Source: Solobacterium sp. (GTDB lineage: Bacteria; Bacillota_I; Bacilli_A; Erysipelotrichales; Erysipelotrichaceae). From it: 22,597 nucleotides of DNA. The position numbers and the translations under genes are program-made. The notes beneath the pieces were generated by a model. The model searched no databases. It was not told the DNA's origin and saw nothing but the letters and a program-made list of their open reading frames with translations. The stretch is taken from positions 1 to 22,597 of the forward strand of contig JAFYGX010000108.1 of assembly GCA_017543025.1 (NCBI GenBank). Reading direction: 5' to 3'. This document shows, one piece after another, positions 16,700-22,597 of this stretch (positions are counted from its first letter, which is position 1; the number at the start of each line of letters is the position of its first letter).

Positions 16700-16716
16700 G
16701 TCTCTTCCTGCTTTCT

Positions 16717-17397
16717 TTATTTCCTGCAGCAGAAACATCCGATTCCTTCCACCATCGTCACTTCCGCTTCTCTGTAAAGTTCTGCAAGTCGTGTACGAAG
16801 ACTCTGCTCCGTTTCATACGGAGGGGTAAAGAAGCCTTTTGGCTGGTAGAGATATCTGATGAACCAGTCGGTTCGCTTCTGTCCTCCCTGCACATAGAAG
16901 CAGCCGCAGAAAGTACCGCCCGGCTTCAGCACGCGATACGTCTCCCGGTAAGCGGCTTCCTTATCAGGAAAGGCATGAAAGCCGTTGAGAGAAAGTACGA
17001 TATCGAAGGTCTCATCTTCAAAGGGCAATGCGCCGACGTCTCCCTGCAGAAAGGTGATATTCGCAAGCCCCAGAGCTTCAGCTTTTTTCTGCTCTGAGGC
17101 CATCATATTTTCTGAATAATCCATACAGGTAATATCCGCATCCGGAAGCCCTCGGTAAACCGGCATGGTTAGCACGCCGGTTCCGACCGGAACCTCCAGC
17201 AGCTTTCCGGAGAAGTCCTCTGGGATGCCCGAAAGCGCCTGTTCCAGATAGCGCAGGTTTGTTTCCCTGTCCATGTTCCAGACGATCCGGCAGATTGCTT
17301 TTCCGGCAAGTGTGGAACAGGTCATCATCCCGTCATAAAAGCCTGCATTCTCAGCTGACAGCTTATACGCATTTCTGATCAGATCTCTCCGTGTCAT
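16717..17397 (-). CDS. Class I SAM-dependent methyltransferase (UbiE-like)
   Basis: The ATG at 17397 (226 aa) is favoured by AGAGGATAAGGGG directly upstream; it lies four bases past the previous stop. Motif I is LLEVPVGTGVLTMP (about 66-79), followed by the acidic end of strand 2 in ITCMDYSENMM, FLQGDVGALPFEDETFDIVLSLNGFHAF (motifs II and post-II) and YRVLKPGGTF (motif III). This is the methyltransferase type 11 layout. The end carries GCFCCRK. The substrate is not visible. It is the last gene of operon B, behind a second methyltransferase, an ATC-hydrolase-like protein and an alpha/beta hydrolase, which suggests modification of a small molecule. Confidence 0.9.
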   Translation of the reverse strand: MTRRDLIRNAYKLSAENAGFYDGMMTCSTLAGKAICRIVWNMDRETNLRYLEQALSGIPEDFSGKLLEVPVGTGVLTMPVYRGLPDADITCMDYSENMMASEQKKAEALGLANITFLQGDVGALPFEDETFDIVLSLNGFHAFPDKEAAYRETYRVLKPGGTFCGCFYVQGGQKRTDWFIRYLYQPKGFFTPPYETEQSLRTRLAELYREAEVTMVEGIGCFCCRK

Positions 17398-17401
17398 CCC
17401 C

Positions 17402-18235
17402 TTATCCTCTGAAAACAATCTTTACGATTTTCATCTTTACCAGAACGTCGCAGAACAGGATCATCAGTTTATGAAACACGCCGACATTCCGGTAAATATC
17501 CCGGTATCCGCGCATGTAGCTGCGCGCCGTTACAGAAGCGAAGCGGTCGCTCCAATGCATAAGCTCCGATTCTTCTTCCAGGAAGAAGAAGGCATTCACA
17601 TCAGTTATTCCGGCTTCTTTCAGCCAGGTCTTCCGCATGAGCTTTGCCCCTCTTTCATTACAGGAATCGAAGATCAGCACACCGCCGGGAAACCGCTCTG
17701 CCATTTTACAGAACAGCTTTTTCACATCTGCAGTCCTGAAATAATAAAACACTCCTGCAGCGAAGAATACCGCTCCATTCGAGGCATCGATTTCATCCAT
17801 CCATGAATAATCATTGAGATCACAGGCAATATCTGTTTCCCTCTCGCCCGACGGCAGAAGGACATTCCTAACTTTGATCACATCCGGAAGATCGATGTTA
17901 TAACCTTTGCACTGTCCGTTATCGACTTTCGAAAAGGTGTCGTCCAGACCGCAGCCCAGATTCACAACTGCAGCGTTCGGATGATGGTTCAGATAGTCCT
18001 TTACTTCACAGCGCATGTCATATTGCCGCTGTGCCACCTCCAGCGCTCCGAACAGGCCGGCAGCAGATTCCATTTTCTTCCGCTTATCCGCAAAATCATA
18101 ATCCAGACTGTCACAGATTCGCCTGGCTTCATGATCATAGAACAGCTCCGGAAAATGTTCAGAACACACCAGCCGTCCGAAAAGCGGAATTACCAGTGTT
18201 TCCTGAACGGTGTTTTTTTCAATATGGTATTTCAT
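17402..18235 (-). CDS. LCM/TcmP-type O-methyltransferase family protein
   Basis: The ATG at 18235 follows the preceding stop by four bases with AGAAGGA upstream; product 277 aa. The long N-terminal region with RLVCSEHFPELFYDHEARRI, then VVNLGCGLDDTF (about 90-101, SAM loop), the acidic strand GYNIDLPDVIKVR, and DLNDYSWM, FFAAGVFYYF, GVLIFDSCNERG, are the ordered features of the leucine-carboxyl-methyltransferase/TcmP group. Members methylate carboxyl or phenolic oxygens, including polyketide intermediates. The C-terminus is basic and hydrophobic (KLMILFCDVLVKMKIVKIVF). In operon B it would act alongside the UbiE-like enzyme. Family call is good; substrate unknown. Confidence 0.82.
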   Translation of the reverse strand: MKYHIEKNTVQETLVIPLFGRLVCSEHFPELFYDHEARRICDSLDYDFADKRKKMESAAGLFGALEVAQRQYDMRCEVKDYLNHHPNAAVVNLGCGLDDTFSKVDNGQCKGYNIDLPDVIKVRNVLLPSGERETDIACDLNDYSWMDEIDASNGAVFFAAGVFYYFRTADVKKLFCKMAERFPGGVLIFDSCNERGAKLMRKTWLKEAGITDVNAFFFLEEESELMHWSDRFASVTARSYMRGYRDIYRNVGVFHKLMILFCDVLVKMKIVKIVFRG

Positions 18236-18239
18236 AACG

Positions 18240-18872
18240 TCAATCCTTCTTCCGGTAGCCGCAGTCGCAATATGGGCCGCCGGATGCCAGCGTATATTCC
18301 CGCACAAACTCTGAAGCCCCGCCTTCTTCGCTCATGGCATAGTCCAGCCGGCACATGGCAGGCACAAACTCAGAAAGCTTCAGTTCCTTCATCAGTACGC
18401 AGATACCGCACTTTGTGAACCGTGCCTCATAACCGCTCCCGTCTTCATACGGAAGAAACTCCATATTCCAGGAATACGGATTCCGGTCCGCAGCCCGAAA
18501 CGCCGCGGTGTCCTTCATTCCCTGAATATCTTTTTCGCTGAATTTTTTCTTACCGCTCATCCGGCAGAACCATCTCATAGGGCGGATCATCATGGATGCA
18601 CGATAATACTCCGTCGTCTGTTCCACTGTCGGCCTTTCCGGCAGGTTCAGCAGAAAAGCAGAAAGCATCGCACAGCTGACGATATTCATTCTGAAACGGT
18701 CTGCCTTCTCAAATTCCGGTAAACGGCCGATGATCTCTTCATAGCGCAGCTTTGCCCTGCCAGTGATCACCTTTGCCGTTGCCGGATCATATCCGTAAAC
18801 CGACGACAGATGTTTCCGGAACGATCCGGAAAACAGAATCCACATGCCGGCCGGCATTCCAGTGTATCTCAT
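18240..18872 (-). CDS. L-2-amino-thiazoline-4-carboxylic acid hydrolase family protein (second copy)
   Basis: 210 aa from the ATG at 18872 (AAGGAG about nine bases upstream). The helical N-terminal half (MSAFLLN...PERPTVEQTTEYYRASM), a middle segment ending GSGYEARFTKCGICVLM, and the closing FVREYTLASGGPYCDCGYRKK match the ATC-hydrolase family plan, in which the last block reads roughly TLA-x-G-x-x-x-CDF. It is richer in cysteine than a simple hydrolase would need (KCGIC, MCRLD, YCDCGY). Members are often found next to methyltransferases or membrane proteins and few have tested activity. It lies 35 bases after the alpha/beta hydrolase and four bases before the LCM methyltransferase. Confidence 0.78.
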   Translation of the reverse strand: MRYTGMPAGMWILFSGSFRKHLSSVYGYDPATAKVITGRAKLRYEEIIGRLPEFEKADRFRMNIVSCAMLSAFLLNLPERPTVEQTTEYYRASMMIRPMRWFCRMSGKKKFSEKDIQGMKDTAAFRAADRNPYSWNMEFLPYEDGSGYEARFTKCGICVLMKELKLSEFVPAMCRLDYAMSEEGGASEFVREYTLASGGPYCDCGYRKKD

Positions 18873-18907
18873 ATTATTCGGCTCCTTCGGCTCTGGATTT
18901 CACCTGC

Positions 18908-19669
18908 TTATCCTTCCATGAATTCATCGATTGCGTTCAGTACCGGCAATGTATACTTCTCCCCGCCGAACAGCCATTGTTCGTGCTGCATATCAAATTC
19001 CCGGATTTCCGGATCACGGAAATACTTCTCATACCGCTTCCGGTACTTTTCTCCCATCTTTTTCGCGTAGATGAAGTGCACCTTTGTGTTCTCCACATGG
19101 ATATCGTCTTTCAGCCAGGTAATCAGATCCGAATAATATTCGTTTCTGATGGACTCCGGACTGAATCTGGTGAAGCAGGCCATGAAACGCTCTGCCGTTT
19201 CATCGCACATTTCAAAATAACGTTTAAGCTTTTCTTTTGTCTCCGTCTTCTTTTTTTCGCTCTTTGTAAAATCAGTCAGAAGCGGTACAACGAGCTTCGA
19301 CTGCAGCCAGGCGCTGAATTTCCCGCACTGGTCCAGATCCGGGCTGCCGAAAATGCCATGATCGATATGGACGTTCTCCCGCTGGATCAGCTGTCCGGTG
19401 AAGCTGCTGCCCAAAGAGGAACCGAGTGCACCATCGAGGCGTCCTCCATGCGTTTCTTTTATGTATGTTTCGATCTTTTCGGTGACCGTAATCATATCAG
19501 GAAAAATACGATCGCTTCCGTCGAACCCGTCGTAATTGACGCAGATCAGATGATATTTCCTGCCCAGCGGTTCGAGTACTGCCGCAAAGTTCGTCTGATA
19601 ATCGCAGGCCGTCCCCGGCAGCAGCATCAGGGTTTTCCCGTTTTCCGTTCCCATTTCTCTGAATTCCAT
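18908..19669 (-). CDS. Alpha/beta-fold hydrolase
   Basis: The 253-aa protein has the first-strand LMLLPGTACDYQTNF oxyanion region, HLICVNYDGFDGSD, the nucleophile elbow G83-S-S85-L-G87, and a late His in FDMQHEQWLFGG as the likely base. The segment between (SEKKKTETKEKLKRYFEMCDE) is a charged helical cap. No signal peptide is present, so it is cytoplasmic. A GGGAG site lies eight bases upstream. It is the first well-supported gene of operon B, behind the operator at 20133-20186, and probably hydrolyses an ester, thioester or amide on the same compound handled by the downstream methyltransferases; that is inference. Confidence 0.88.
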   Translation of the reverse strand: MEFREMGTENGKTLMLLPGTACDYQTNFAAVLEPLGRKYHLICVNYDGFDGSDRIFPDMITVTEKIETYIKETHGGRLDGALGSSLGSSFTGQLIQRENVHIDHGIFGSPDLDQCGKFSAWLQSKLVVPLLTDFTKSEKKKTETKEKLKRYFEMCDETAERFMACFTRFSPESIRNEYYSDLITWLKDDIHVENTKVHFIYAKKMGEKYRKRYEKYFRDPEIREFDMQHEQWLFGGEKYTLPVLNAIDEFMEG

Positions 19670-20037
19670 CTGTCACTCTCCCTTTCACACAGTTGAATCC
19701 TTTCCATTTTCCGGCGCATTTTCCAGCACTGAGGAAAACACACCTGAATAAAGAGCACCGCCAGGTTCATCAGGAGCGGCCGGAAATACAGATCAATGAA
19801 TCTGAATTTCCTTATCCGCATCCTCTGAAACGCTGCATCTAACCGGAATCTTTTCCGTACTTTATGTGCCTCTTCTGCACTGTTATACGCTTCGGGTTTC
19901 CGCGCTTCATATATCAGAAATAAGACCTCTGTGATTTCACTCGCTGCGTGAGCTTTCCAGTCTTCACAGCATCCACAGGAGCATCTCCGCATTTTCTCAT
20001 CCGCTATCGATTGATTCATCCCGGCGCACAGAGACAT
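19627..20037 (-). CDS. Doubtful hypothetical ORF in the leader of operon B
   Basis: An open frame of 136 codons overlaps the alpha/beta hydrolase by 43 bases. It is rich in Arg, Lys and Cys (RRCSCGCCEDWKAH near the start) with one hydrophobic run (PLLMNLAVLFIQVCF). No ribosome site is evident at its ATGs and no family is recognised. The frame is also open further upstream, to about 20120. A short frame starting ATGAAACTAACC inside the operator (about 20145) reads 32 codons and stops. One of these may be the remnant of a first operon gene; none is convincing. Confidence 0.25.
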   Translation of the reverse strand: MSLCAGMNQSIADEKMRRCSCGCCEDWKAHAASEITEVLFLIYEARKPEAYNSAEEAHKVRKRFRLDAAFQRMRIRKFRFIDLYFRPLLMNLAVLFIQVCFPQCWKMRRKMERIQLCERESDRWNSEKWERKTGKP

Positions 20038-20132
20038 CCCGTTTATCAGCTGTCTGCCTGACTGCCATATGGTCCGCCAGCTCTCACCATTTCCGCCTGG
20101 AAGAGCCTGTGCAGATCATGGTGCCCGACAGC

Positions 20133-20186
20133 GGTTAGTTTCATCTAACCTATGTTGATTTTATTCTGCACCCTGAGGAAAATCAA
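20133..20186 (-). promoter_or_regulatory. Promoter and palindromic operator of operon B
   Basis: On the minus strand TTGATT (20186-20181) and TAAAAT (20163-20158) are 17 bases apart. Seven bases on lies GGTTAG-ATGAAA-CTAACC (20150-20133), a perfect 6+6 inverted repeat. The -35 and next four bases (TTGATTTTCC) are identical to those of operon A's promoter at 4209-4200, and the GTTAG-N6-CTAAC operator has the same arms, spacing and position. This supports control by one repressor. Confidence 0.75.
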
Positions 20187-20339
20187 GTGATGCAACGATC
20201 CGCGCATTTCCTCTGACTGCTCACAGCTGCTGATTCTTAATCTTTTGCTTAAAATCGGTTTTTCTTTTCGATCCGCACAGAATTCACTTTCCCGCCGGAT
20301 ATGTAAGCCCGGTATATGTCATCTGCACGGAAGTGTGCC

Positions 20340-20365
20340 ATCCGGCAAACCGGGATTTACCGGAT
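20340..20365. repeat. 26-bp dyad (10-bp stem, 6-base loop)
   Basis: ATCCGGCAAA (20340-20349) and TTTACCGGAT (20356-20365) pair over ten positions with one mismatch (a G-U pair in minus-strand RNA) around CCGGGA. No T-run flanks it. It lies in the ~250-base gap between the operon B promoter and the remnant at 20434; the rest of that gap holds nothing I can support. Confidence 0.5.
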
Positions 20366-20433
20366 CAATTCATCATCGTTCAGTTCACATCGGGGCAATT
20401 TATCATAGCGACACGGGTGAAAGCAGATTGACA

Positions 20434-20999
20434 CTAGTTAAACAGGACAGAGAAAGCCTGCTCAAACTCAAATCCGTCCGGCAGTTCTTCCAGATCCAGC
20501 ACCTGCCGGTCTTCTGCTGAAACAGCTTCCCTGAGTTCCTGTTTTGTGAGAATAAAGCAGCCTTTCTCCAGATAATACAGATTCTGAATCAGGAAAAACA
20601 CCTCTTTGCATATAAACTGGAATCCGGGGAAATTTTCACAATCCGAAGGAAACTGCAGGAGAAAAATCGACTATGATCTCTGTTCCGATACTTCTGCCGG
20701 ACAGAGGAACATAGTTTTGGGTCTTCTGTTTTTCAGATATCTGGCAGGAAAAGCGCTGATGGCGGGATTAATGACTGTGAACGTATCTGATATTCAGGAA
20801 TGAAATTGTTTTCTGAGTGATACCCGCCAAATTCCAGTTTCATCCAATAACAGCTTCAGCAATGATCGGCAAACAGCCAATATCTATTGAGAAAACGGCA
20901 GCCATGGAACAGTCAGTCTGTTCCTCCAGGATTTTCTTCCCATATTTTTCTATATTCCGGAAACAGTATTTCAAGTGAATCCACCTCAGAATATTTCAT
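20434..20999 (-). pseudogene. Decayed gene remnant downstream of the glycosyltransferase
   Basis: The last 79 codons (20670-20434) read as well-formed protein, with PGFQFICKEVFFLIQNLYYL, EKGCFILTKQELREAVSAED and RQVLDLEELPDGFEFEQAF, ending at a TAG. Upstream in the same frame are a TAG at 20673-20671 and a TGA further on, with protein-like text around them (DTFTVINPAISAFPARYL). Near the 5' end an ATG at 20999, six bases after the glycosyltransferase stop, starts MKYSEVDSLEILFPEYRKIW and soon stops, while another frame continues. The pattern suggests a ~180-residue gene broken by stops and shifts. I do not recognise the family; the C-terminal part recalls helical ends of nucleotidyltransferases, but weakly. 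Confidence 0.4.
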
Positions 21000-21004
21000 A
21001 TATC

Positions 21005-22180
21005 TTATTTTCTGCGAAACGCCTGTTCAACTGCATCTGCAGCACCGACAGCACCTGAACAGATCTTTAAACTGTCGCCCAGTTCCTGTGCCCTTTCACG
21101 ATACCGTGAATCAAAAAGCACATCTTCTACACATTTTCTGACAGACGAGGGGCTTATATCAGTCAATCTCTTCCCTGCGCCAAGTTCCTCGATTCTGTTA
21201 GCTACGCCACCCTGCTCGGGAGTCTGCGGAAACAAAACAAGCGGCACTCCAAAATACAGGCTTTCACTGGCACTATTCATGCCGCAGTGAGTAAGAAAAA
21301 CATCCGCTTCCCTGAGTACGGCAACCTGATCCACAAATGCATATGGCTCAACATTCGCAGGAATATCATTGAATAAGGATAAATCCGTTTCTCTCCCCAC
21401 AGACATGACCACTTGATAATCACTTCCGCGGAACGCTTCCATACAATTTTTATAAAATCCCGGATGCTTATTGTCCACTGTACCCAGAGCGATATACACC
21501 AGTTTTTCTTTTGTTTTGTTAAAAGTCTCCTGAGCGTCTTTCGGGATAGCACCTACAAATGAATACCGATCAGAAAAACTGTCTGCGTGGGGCTGAAACA
21601 TCTTTGAAGTATAAACAACAGTCGTCGTATCATTGTCGTTCTGAATGATATCTAAGATATTCGCAGCAGGATAGCCTTTATCCCTCAGCGGTTTCAGCAG
21701 CTTCCTGGTCTTCGGAATGTCAATTATCATTTTGAGCAGTTCTTTCACGGAAGGTTTAATAATCGCTGCTGACTCTTTATTAAAGGCAAATGTCGTCGTA
21801 GAAGAAACAAAAGGAATGCCGAGTTTCATCGCAATAAGCCTTCCCCAGTAGGCAACAGAGTCTGCTACTATCACGTCCGGCTTTATCTCCGCCATATCTT
21901 TTTCCAGTTTTTCATCCATCGAAAGGGTCGCATTTACAATGACCTGCGTAGACAGAACTATATCCTTTCCGATGCGTTCCGACATGCCCGGATCCAGCTC
22001 AAGCCCCAGATCAAATTCATCACAGCTTATAAAATGCGCACCGGCACCTTCAAGTACATCTTTAAACTGATTGAAGCTGTAGTAATATACTTCATGGCCG
22101 CGGGAAACCAACTCTTTTACCACGCCGATCGTGGGATTTGTATGTCCATATGCAGGAATGCAAAACCAGACAATTCTCAT
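21005..22180 (-). CDS. MGT-type UDP-glycosyltransferase (GT1, macrolide glycosyltransferase-like)
   Basis: The 391-aa protein starts MRIVWFCIPAYGHTNPTIGV, the acceptor-domain signature with the catalytic-position His13, and has YYYSFNQFKDVLEGAGAHF next. The C-terminal donor domain contains VYIALGTVDNKHPGFY, then LTHCGMNSASESLYFGVPLV with H298, and PQTPEQGGVANRIEELGAG, the GT-B sugar-nucleotide site of the MGT family. Such enzymes transfer a sugar to small hydrophobic acceptors; OleD-type members inactivate macrolides. No signal peptide is present. Its ATG overlaps the AbrB-like stop as ATGA, so both are made from one message driven by the promoter at 22425-22463. Whether the acceptor is an antibiotic, a lipid or another compound cannot be read from sequence. 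Confidence 0.93.
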   Translation of the reverse strand: MRIVWFCIPAYGHTNPTIGVVKELVSRGHEVYYYSFNQFKDVLEGAGAHFISCDEFDLGLELDPGMSERIGKDIVLSTQVIVNATLSMDEKLEKDMAEIKPDVIVADSVAYWGRLIAMKLGIPFVSSTTTFAFNKESAAIIKPSVKELLKMIIDIPKTRKLLKPLRDKGYPAANILDIIQNDNDTTTVVYTSKMFQPHADSFSDRYSFVGAIPKDAQETFNKTKEKLVYIALGTVDNKHPGFYKNCMEAFRGSDYQVVMSVGRETDLSLFNDIPANVEPYAFVDQVAVLREADVFLTHCGMNSASESLYFGVPLVLFPQTPEQGGVANRIEELGAGKRLTDISPSSVRKCVEDVLFDSRYRERAQELGDSLKICSGAVGAADAVEQAFRRK

Positions 22181-22398
22181 TTTTTATCACCGGCCTTCTT
22201 TTTCGTAAAGGCAGCATCAAACAGTTCCGAAAAAGTGCCGCTGTTCGGGATTGCAATTCCGCGTTCCACATCGCCAAGAATAAGCAATGTGTCTCCCGGT
22301 TTTATATTGAAAATATCTCTGGCCTGCTTGGGAATCACAATCTGCCCCTTCTCTCCGACCGTAGCCGTCCACGCATATTTTCCTTCTGGCGTAATCAT
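22177..22398 (-). CDS. AbrB/MazE/SpoVT-type DNA-binding protein
   Basis: This 73-aa protein has the swapped-hairpin AbrB-like domain in the middle: TATVGEKGQIVIPKQARDIF followed by NIKPGDTLLILGDVERGIAI. The C-terminus is short and basic (FTKKKAGDKK). GGGAGG lies eight bases before the ATG. AbrB-family proteins are dimeric regulators or antitoxins; no toxin gene adjoins it, and the coupled glycosyltransferase makes a transcriptional regulator more likely. A perfect palindrome over its own -10 box suggests autoregulation. Confidence 0.92.
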   Translation of the reverse strand: MITPEGKYAWTATVGEKGQIVIPKQARDIFNIKPGDTLLILGDVERGIAIPNSGTFSELFDAAFTKKKAGDKK

Positions 22399-22424
22399 AT
22401 CGCTGTCCTCCCTAAGTATGATTT

Positions 22425-22463
22425 GTATAACTGATTATACTTGGAAGAATCTGTTATTGTTAA
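22425..22463 (-). promoter_or_regulatory. Promoter with palindrome over the -10 (AbrB/glycosyltransferase operon)
   Basis: On the minus strand TTAACA (22463-22458) and TATAAT (22439-22434) are 18 bases apart. GTATAA-CTGA-TTATAC at 22425-22440 is a perfect inverted repeat covering the -10, and an outer AAGTAT (22414-22419) / ATACTT (22437-22442) pair extends the symmetry. This is a natural operator for the first gene's AbrB-like product. Confidence 0.7.
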
Positions 22464-22506
22464 AGTTTTTTGAAAATGTCACCTTTTGTTAAGATTCTCG
22501 CCATTT

Positions 22507-22597
22507 TCACAAGTTCCTTTTCTTTCGACCGTGGACAGTGTCTAACAGGCGATTGAGCTCCTTCTGATTCTCAACTTCAAACGCTTCATTGCGACGC
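22507..22597 (-). CDS. Partial gene running off the right end
   Basis: A minus-strand frame is open from the window edge to TGA at 22509-22507. The ~29 residues, RRNEAFEVENQKELNRLLDT then VHGRKKRNL, look like a charged helical C-terminus. Too little is present to name it. Confidence 0.4.
   Translation of the reverse strand, partial: RRNEAFEVENQKELNRLLDTVHGRKKRNL

Larger units (their letters stand above)
16147..16716. other. Intergenic region, no clear gene
   Basis: No convincing gene is seen in these ~570 bases. A minus-strand open stretch of about 64 codons (16668-16474) has a hydrophobic start (SGILIFTGILLVCSLAAEE) but begins at a GTG without a ribosome site and could be a remnant of a membrane-protein gene. 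Two inverted repeats are listed separately. Confidence 0.5.

Noticed and set aside
16408..17097. Plus-strand open frame of 229 codons overlapping the UbiE-like methyltransferase
   Set aside because: It is antisense to intact SAM-binding motifs and has no ribosome site.
18773..19696. Long plus-strand open frame (307 codons) opposite the alpha/beta hydrolase and ATC-like gene
   Set aside because: It lies antisense to two well-supported genes, has no recognisable domain, and its composition is that of a mirrored coding strand.
1..22597. CRISPR array, insertion sequence, tRNA or rRNA genes
   Set aside because: I looked for regular direct repeats, terminal inverted repeats with a transposase, and cloverleaf or rRNA-like sequence and saw none.

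Overview
The window reads as chromosomal DNA from a low-to-mid GC Bacillota, most likely a gut anaerobe of the Erysipelotrichia/Clostridia type. The basis is strong AGGAGG-like ribosome sites, TTGATT/TATAAT promoters, tightly packed minus-strand operons with ATGA overlaps, lipoproteins, and families common in such genomes (ATC-hydrolase-like proteins, GyrI-like, TfoX, CPBP, hybrid kinases). I cannot name the species. Only the first ~2.5 kb is coded on the plus strand; everything else I accept is on the minus strand.

Layout. 1-2583: a possible partial gene end, a membrane-anchored unknown protein and a TlpA-like thioredoxin-fold protein with a clear terminator. 2732-4209: operon A (HMA-domain protein, 4-TM membrane protein, ATC-hydrolase-family protein) from a strong promoter with a palindromic operator. 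4256-8292: a large hybrid histidine kinase translationally coupled to a solute-binding lipoprotein, with no permease. 8376-9852: two exported or anchored unknown proteins, one behind a 10-codon upstream ORF. 9912-11692: a compact GyrI-like / TfoX / UDG-like trio.

11733-15790 is a decay zone. A serine beta-lactamase-family gene has an in-frame amber codon, an MFS (GPH-type) transporter has two frameshifts, and a CPBP protease gene has an in-frame TGA plus a frameshift. In each case the missing pieces are still present and readable in the neighbouring frame or past the stop. 16147-16716 holds no clear gene.

16717-20186: operon B (alpha/beta hydrolase, a second ATC-hydrolase-family protein, an LCM-type methyltransferase and a UbiE-like methyltransferase). 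Its promoter/operator closely resembles that of operon A: TTGATTTTCC at the -35, then a GTTAG-N6-CTAAC palindrome just after the -10. The two operons share one protein family and one operator design, so they may form a small regulon; this is the most interesting inference in the window.

20340-22597: a dyad, a decayed gene remnant, an AbrB-type regulator coupled to an MGT-type glycosyltransferase under a palindrome-covered promoter, and a partial gene running off the end. I saw no tRNA, rRNA, CRISPR array or intact insertion sequence.
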